A stretch of DNA of 64,000 nt from Myxococcus stipitatus DSM 14675 (GTDB lineage: Bacteria; Myxococcota; Myxococcia; Myxococcales; Myxococcaceae). The stretch covers positions 8,373,501 through 8,437,500 of the forward strand of contig NC_020126.1 of the NCBI RefSeq assembly GCF_000331735.1, in the 5' to 3' direction. Below, piece by piece: positions 59,375-64,000 of the stretch. The notes below the pieces were generated by a model. It ran no database searches and had not been told where the DNA came from. It saw only the letters and a program-made list of their open reading frames with translations. Numbering within the stretch: the stretch's first letter is position 1; each line of letters begins with the position of its first letter. The translations under genes and the position numbers were made by a program.

Positions 59375-60661
59375 CTAGCCGTGCGGGTCCGACCCCGTGG
59401 TGGCCAGAGGGCCGGGGAGACCCGCCTCCGGGGAAACCACCAGGGCCCGCGCCTGCTCCCTCTCCAGCACCTGCCGCTCCAGGCTCCACAGCACCACGGG
59501 CAGGAGCACCGTCATCCCCATCGACACCCAGGCCACCTGCTCCATGCCCCCCAGCGTGCCGTCGGGGAGGTCCGTCAGCAATCGAGAGCTGAGAAAGGCC
59601 CCCAGCGCCGCCGCCAGGTGCTGGATGGCGGACTGCAGGGACATGAAGCGCGCTCGCACGGAGCTGTCCGGCACGCGGGAGGTCAGCGTGTTGTACGCCA
59701 CGTTGCGCATCCCCATGGAGGTCATCATCAGCACGAAGAGCAGGGGGATGGGCAGCCAGTGGGGGTGGCTCACGAAGCCCAGGTACGTGGTTCCCAGCAG
59801 CAGCACCGCGCCGCCCGCCGCCACCTTGAAGGCCCCCAGCTTGTCCACCAGCGGCCCCGCCACCCTCAAGGTGATGAAGCTCATGATGCCGCCGATGAAG
59901 TACGGCAGCCACAGCAGGTCCCGGGGGTAGCCCAGGTTCTGCTGGAGGTAGGCGGAGATGTTGGGGATGAGCACGAAGCTGGCCATCATCACCACCGCGG
60001 TCATCACGTAGGACAGCCGCACCTCCGGGCGCGCGAGCAGCTCCAGCACGCCCACCGTCCGCCCCGCCTCGCGCCCTTCCGTCAGGTGTCCGCGAATGGG
60101 AGGCAGGAAGAAGATGGCGCCCAGCACCACCAGCAGGCCCAGGACCGCCACCACGAAGAACGGCAGGCGCCAGCCGCCGTGCTCGGCCAGCTTCAGCGCC
60201 ATGGGCACGCCCACCACCGAGGCGACGGAGAAGGCCCCCATCACCGCGCCCAGCGCGCGGCCTCGCCGCTCCTTCGGAATCACGTCCGCGATGATGGACA
60301 GCGACAACGACGTAGCGGGCCCACCGAAGAGCCCCGCCGCCACGCGCGCCAGGAGCAGCGAGGACAGCCCCACCGCCAGCCCGCCGGCGGCCGTGGCCAC
60401 CACCAGCCCGAGCATGCACACCGCCAGCGCCTTGCGCCGGTCGAAGCGGTCCAGGAAGTAGCCCCCCGCGAGCCCCGCGACGCTGGCCGCCGCCGTGTAG
60501 GCGCCGCCCACCGTTCCGATGTGCGAGGAGGCGATGCCCAGCCCCTTGCCGAAGTCGGGCCCCAGCGGCAGCACCATCACGAAGTCCAGGATGTTGACGA
60601 ACTGGACCGCGCCAATGAGGAAGACCACCGCGCGCTCGGACACCTGTCGCTCTATCGGCAT
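59375..60661 (-). CDS. Major facilitator superfamily transporter
   Basis: The 428-residue protein has 12 predicted membrane helices. Motif A (GGYFLDRFDRRKA) lies between helices 2 and 3 and the half-molecule repeat with GPLVDKLGAFKV in the second half. Such motifs mark drug:H+ antiporter-type (DHA1/Bcr-like or YnfM-like) permeases. Substrate unknown. The MCP gene lies upstream on the same strand, its stop (60702) 40 bases before this start, so they may be co-transcribed. The TatB gene follows downstream after 131 bases. The end region (about 405-428) is Gly/Pro-rich and probably disordered. Confidence 0.88.
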   Translation of the reverse strand: MPIERQVSERAVVFLIGAVQFVNILDFVMVLPLGPDFGKGLGIASSHIGTVGGAYTAAASVAGLAGGYFLDRFDRRKALAVCMLGLVVATAAGGLAVGLSSLLLARVAAGLFGGPATSLSLSIIADVIPKERRGRALGAVMGAFSVASVVGVPMALKLAEHGGWRLPFFVVAVLGLLVVLGAIFFLPPIRGHLTEGREAGRTVGVLELLARPEVRLSYVMTAVVMMASFVLIPNISAYLQQNLGYPRDLLWLPYFIGGIMSFITLRVAGPLVDKLGAFKVAAGGAVLLLGTTYLGFVSHPHWLPIPLLFVLMMTSMGMRNVAYNTLTSRVPDSSVRARFMSLQSAIQHLAAALGAFLSSRLLTDLPDGTLGGMEQVAWVSMGMTVLLPVVLWSLERQVLEREQARALVVSPEAGLPGPLATTGSDPHG

Positions 60662-60701
60662 GCCGGCTGATACCTAAGCCATTCCCGGCCGCCGTGCACG
60701 G

Positions 60702-62786
60702 CTAGACGCGGAAGCGACGCACCTCGCCTCGGAGGATTTCCGCCTGGCGCTGGAGGTTGTCGATGGCCTCCTCCAGTTGTTTCACGGAGCGCGTCTGGTG
60801 TTCGGAGACCCCCTTGATGGTCTCCACCGCCTTGAGCACCTGCTCGCTGCCCTTGGTCTGCTCCTTCTGGGCGCGGTTCAGGTGCGTCACCATCTCGTTG
60901 ATGCTCTCGATGGAGCGGGTGATCTGCTTGCTGCCGTGCGCCTGCTCCTGGCTGCTGCGCTGCACGTGGGCGGTGAGCGTCTTCATCTTCTCGGCGCTCT
61001 TCATGATCTGCTCGCCGCCCTTGGCCTGCTCGTTGGAGGCCTTGGAGATCTGCTGCACCGTCTCGCTGATGCGGTGGATGGAGGCCGTCACCTGCTTGCT
61101 GCCGCGCGCCTGCTCCACGGTGGCGCGGGCGATGGCCTTCACCATCTGCGTGGACTTCTGGGTGCTGTCGTTGATTTTTCGCAGCGCCCCTTCCGCCTCA
61201 CGGCCCAGCTGCACGCCCTCCTCGACGTTGCGCGCGCCCTGGTTCATCACCACCACGGCGTTGCGGCTCTCGTCCTGGATGCTGCGGATGAGCTCGGCGA
61301 TCTCCTTCGTGGACGCGCCGGTGCGCTCGGCCAGGTCCTTGATCTCCTCGGCCACCACCGCGAAGCCCTTGCCGTGGTCTCCCGCCTGCGCGGCGATGAT
61401 GGCGGCGTTGAGGGCGAGCAGGTTGGTCTGCTCGGCCACGTCGTCGATGACGTTGAGGATGTTGCCAATCTCGGAGATGCGCCGGCCCAGGCTGTCGATG
61501 ACGTCCGCCGCCGAGCGGCTGGACTCCTTGATGCGGTCGATGCCGGTGAGCGTCTTGCGCAGCGCCTCCACGCCCGTCTGGGCATCGTCGAAGACCTGCT
61601 CGGACAGGCGCGCGGTCTCCTTCGCGTTGGCCTCCACCTGGCCGATGGCCGCGTCCATCTGGCTGATGGCCGAGGACGTCTCCTCCGTCGAGGCGGACAG
61701 GTCCTGGATGTTCTTGGCCACTTCCTTGATGGAGAACGTCATCTCCTCGATGGCGCTGGTGGTCTCCTCCACGCTGGCCGCCATGGCCGTGACGTTCTCC
61801 GCCACCTCGTCGTTGGTGGCCGCCATCTCCATGATGGAGGAGCTGCTCTCCTCCGCGCTCTGGTAGAGGACCTCCACGTTCTCCGCGATGCCGCGCAAGG
61901 ACGCCATCATCTGCACCATGGAGGAGGACGTCTCCTCCACGCGCGCCTGGACGGTGCCCGCGCCGGAGGACACCGTCGTTCCCGTGCGGTGGATCTGCTC
62001 GATGACGCCCGCCACCACGTCCGACACGCCGCGCACCCGGCCCAGCGTGTCGCGCCAGCTCTGGGCGATGCGGTTGAGCGCCTCCGCCAAGAGGCCCAGC
62101 TCGTCGCGCGAGCCCACGTCCACCCGGCCGGTGAGGTCCGCCTCCGCCAGGCGGCGCGCCATGGTCATCATCGCGTCCAGCGGGACGAGGATGAACGCGC
62201 GCGAGATGAAGAAGGCCACGACGAGGAACAGCGTCAGGCCGATGCCGAACGCCAGCAGCACCACCTGCCGCAGCGAGGTGACGACCTCCTCGAGCGAGCT
62301 GAAGTTCACCGCGACCAGCACCTGCCCCGGGCCTTCCTTCAGCGTCACGGGGCGCGCGGTGACCTTGTTCCCGTTGTCGAAGACGGCGCCATCCAGCGGC
62401 GCGCCGGGGTGGCTCTCCATGCGCTCGCGCAGGTTCTTCACCAGCCACGCCTCCGCGGTGGGCGGATGCAGCGCGTGCACCCGGCCGTCCGCGGCGAGCA
62501 CGGCGATGAGCGAGAAGTCGTCGTCGCGGCCGTGCAAGGTCTCCAGCAGCGCGGGCAGGGAGGCGACGGCGTGGTCCGTCAAGTCGCGCGCGGCCTGGAG
62601 CGCCTTGCCCTCACCATGGCTGGTCAGGCGCGTCTCCAGGAAGTCCTCCACCCTCGACGGGACGACGAAGTAGAGCGTCCCGAGGATGAGGGCGAGCACC
62701 ACGGCGAAGGAGCCGAGCAGGATGCTGCGCAGGCCGGGTTTCTTGAAGCGCGGAGCCAAGGCGAGGCACTGTAGGGAGGGAAACAC
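60702..62786 (-). CDS. Methyl-accepting chemotaxis protein with periplasmic sensor and HAMP domain
   Basis: The 694-residue transducer has TM1 (about 20-42), a periplasmic ligand domain (45-165), TM2 (about 170-195), HAMP (196-250) and a very long coiled-coil cytoplasmic signalling domain. The hairpin tip reads AEQTNLLALNAAIIAAQAGDHGKGFAVVAEEIKDLAERT, close to the consensus but with Ile and Gln where the family has Glu and Arg (AAIEAARAG). Repeated RSSQEQAHGSKQI and KASNEQAKGGEQI segments extend the C-terminal helix beyond normal MCPs. It has no CheB/CheR-binding tail. Start GTG 62786 is tentative because no ribosome site is seen. Not in a chemotaxis operon; the MFS gene follows. Confidence 0.85.
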   Translation of the reverse strand: MFPSLQCLALAPRFKKPGLRSILLGSFAVVLALILGTLYFVVPSRVEDFLETRLTSHGEGKALQAARDLTDHAVASLPALLETLHGRDDDFSLIAVLAADGRVHALHPPTAEAWLVKNLRERMESHPGAPLDGAVFDNGNKVTARPVTLKEGPGQVLVAVNFSSLEEVVTSLRQVVLLAFGIGLTLFLVVAFFISRAFILVPLDAMMTMARRLAEADLTGRVDVGSRDELGLLAEALNRIAQSWRDTLGRVRGVSDVVAGVIEQIHRTGTTVSSGAGTVQARVEETSSSMVQMMASLRGIAENVEVLYQSAEESSSSIMEMAATNDEVAENVTAMAASVEETTSAIEEMTFSIKEVAKNIQDLSASTEETSSAISQMDAAIGQVEANAKETARLSEQVFDDAQTGVEALRKTLTGIDRIKESSRSAADVIDSLGRRISEIGNILNVIDDVAEQTNLLALNAAIIAAQAGDHGKGFAVVAEEIKDLAERTGASTKEIAELIRSIQDESRNAVVVMNQGARNVEEGVQLGREAEGALRKINDSTQKSTQMVKAIARATVEQARGSKQVTASIHRISETVQQISKASNEQAKGGEQIMKSAEKMKTLTAHVQRSSQEQAHGSKQITRSIESINEMVTHLNRAQKEQTKGSEQVLKAVETIKGVSEHQTRSVKQLEEAIDNLQRQAEILRGEVRRFRV

Positions 62787-62880
62787 CGGCAGGGCAAGAA
62801 CCGGGCGGGAGCCCCTGCCCGCCCCTCGACCCGCCGGGAGCCTGACTTCCCCTGGAATGGATGCGTAGGTTCACCGCCCG

Positions 62881-63909
62881 ATGAAGCCCACCCTGCTGTT
62901 GACCGACCCCCTCTTCCTCCAGCACGACCCGGGCGAATCCCACCCGGAGTCTCCCGCGAGGCTTCAGCGCATCCTCGGGGTGCTCGCGAGGGCCCCCGTG
63001 CGGGGCACGGTGATGGCGCCTCCTCGCTCGGCGACGGACGCGGAGCTGGCGGCGGTCCACACGCCCCAGCTGCTCGCGCGCCTGAAGGAGCTGAGCGGTC
63101 GCCGGGCGAGCATCGACCCGGACACGCACGTCTCCGCCGACAGCGTCGACGCGGCGCGGCTGGCCGCGGGGGCGTCCGTGCAGGCGGTGGAGATGGTGAT
63201 GGCGGGGAAGGCGCGCAACGCGTTCGCGCTGGTGCGGCCTCCGGGCCACCACGCGGAGCCGGACCGCGCCATGGGCTTCTGCCTCTTGAACAACGCGGCC
63301 ATCGCGGCGGAGGCCGGACGGAGGCTGGGCGCCGAGCGCGTCCTCGTGCTCGACTGGGACGTGCACCACGGCAACGGCACCCAGGCGGCCTTCTGGGGCC
63401 GCCGCGACGTGATGTACCAGTCGGTGCACCAGTTCCCGTACTACCCCGGCACCGGCGCCACGCCCGAGGTGGGTACGGGCGCGGGAGAGGGCTACACCGT
63501 CAACGTGGGCCTGCCCGGCGGCAACTCGGACGCGGACTACGGCATGCTGTTCGAGGAGCTGCTGCTCCCGGTGGCCGAGTCCTTCCGGCCTCAGCTGGTG
63601 CTGGTCTCCGCGGGCTTCGACCCCCACTACCACGACCCCATCGGCGGCATGGACGTCACGGAGCGAGGCTTCGCCGCGATGTGCACCGCCATGCGCTCGC
63701 TCGCCGAGCGCGTCTGCGACGGCAAGCTGGTGCTGCTGCTGGAGGGGGGCTACTCGCTGGAGGGCCTGTCGCAGTCGGTGCACGCCTGCGTCGAGGTGCT
63801 CGCGGGCCGCACCGACAGCTTCCCCCCGGGCGACACGCACACGGACGCGAAGGAGGCGCTGGTGGCGAGCCGCGCCGCGCTCAAGCCCTACTGGAGCGCA
63901 CTGTCCTAG
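62881..63909 (+). CDS. Histone-deacetylase-family (acetoin utilisation/acetylpolyamine) amidohydrolase
   Basis: The 342-residue zinc enzyme has the arginase/deacetylase fold. Catalytic and metal residues are visible: the His pair in PPGHHAEPD (His123-His124), the zinc ligands Asp160 and His162 in DWDVHHGNG, the third ligand Asp in SAGFDPHYHD and the active-site Tyr region LEGGYSLEGL near the C-terminus. It removes acyl groups from lysine or polyamines; substrate unknown. Start ATG 62881, divergent from the MCP (94 bases apart). GHPExxxRL-like start HPESPARL is conserved. Confidence 0.9.
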   Translation: MKPTLLLTDPLFLQHDPGESHPESPARLQRILGVLARAPVRGTVMAPPRSATDAELAAVHTPQLLARLKELSGRRASIDPDTHVSADSVDAARLAAGASVQAVEMVMAGKARNAFALVRPPGHHAEPDRAMGFCLLNNAAIAAEAGRRLGAERVLVLDWDVHHGNGTQAAFWGRRDVMYQSVHQFPYYPGTGATPEVGTGAGEGYTVNVGLPGGNSDADYGMLFEELLLPVAESFRPQLVLVSAGFDPHYHDPIGGMDVTERGFAAMCTAMRSLAERVCDGKLVLLLEGGYSLEGLSQSVHACVEVLAGRTDSFPPGDTHTDAKEALVASRAALKPYWSALS

Positions 63910-63982
63910 CCCCGCGAGGCGATGCCCCAGCGGCGCGGGCGTGACTACCTCCTGGAAGACTCGCCGTGCCCGGGAGGGGCGC

Positions 63983-64000
63983 ATGTCCAACGGAGCGCCG
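63983..64000 (+). CDS. Start of a further gene, truncated by the window edge
   Basis: Six codons (ATG at 63983, reading MSNGAP) remain before the window ends. CGGGAGGGG lies 3-11 bases upstream, a good ribosome-binding site, which is why I report it. Nothing can be said about the product. Confidence 0.35.

Noticed and set aside
60777..62774. 660-codon plus-strand frame opposite the MCP gene
   Set aside because: Antisense to a clear MCP; composition His/Leu/Arg/Gly biased, no domain.

Overview
The window looks like a chromosomal segment of a myxobacterium, most likely Myxococcaceae (Myxococcus, Corallococcus or Pyxidicoccus). The evidence is GC that is very high throughout with G/C-ending codons, dense gene packing, many GTG/TTG starts, and a typical gene mix: a Ser/Thr kinase fused to an ATPase and TPR-like region, a sigma-54 activator, an RpoH-type sigma factor, a multi-domain MCP and giant low-complexity proteins. 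I recognise no rRNA, tRNA, CRISPR, prophage or insertion sequence. Most of the window reads as core chromosome; 44.2-46.5 kb looks the most accessory.

Layout. 1-3.3 kb: a truncated ECF sigma factor diverges from a YeeE/YedE sulfur-transport pair, followed by an orphan N6-adenine methylase. 3.4-13.6 kb: periplasmic Cu/Zn superoxide dismutase, a secreted serine hydrolase, a VWA/DUF4159-type envelope pair, three membrane proteins, a stand-alone ketosynthase and a lipoprotein. 13.7-22.1 kb: RpoH-type sigma factor, a DEAD-box helicase with three tandem RNA-binding domains, an HTH regulator, glutamate dehydrogenase, threonine ammonia-lyase and a secreted metallopeptidase. 22.2-28.7 kb: a 2161-residue Trp-rich tandem-repeat protein. 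28.8-36.8 kb: YceI, a ring-opening dioxygenase, a sigma-54 activator, a rhomboid-like protein, a thiolase and small proteins. 36.9-44.2 kb: a kinase-ATPase, a single-domain response regulator, P5C dehydrogenase and an epimerase. 44.2-46.5 kb: a sandwich of two paralogues around an unrelated gene. 46.6-51.4 kb: a LysR regulator diverging from a four-gene operon (acyl-CoA dehydrogenase, APH-type kinase, histidine phosphatase, SDR) that I read as a gamma-hydroxy-acid degradation pathway. 51.4-56.3 kb: dienelactone hydrolase, AraC regulator, Ada-like methyltransferase, GST and a MetX-type acyltransferase behind an apparent leader-peptide attenuator. 56.4-64 kb: a TrkA-type channel, TatC with a very large insertion, TatB, an MFS transporter, an MCP and a histone-deacetylase-family enzyme.

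The most interesting candidate is at 54793-55030. A promoter with no room for a ribosome-binding site begins almost at the ATG of a 24-codon Met/Cys-rich ORF. A 9-bp segment inside that ORF is perfectly complementary to the 5' arm of a downstream terminator hairpin with a T-rich tail, and the next gene is metX-like. This has the architecture of translation-coupled attenuation responding to sulfur amino acids. The structure is read directly from the sequence; its function and the direction of the response are inference.
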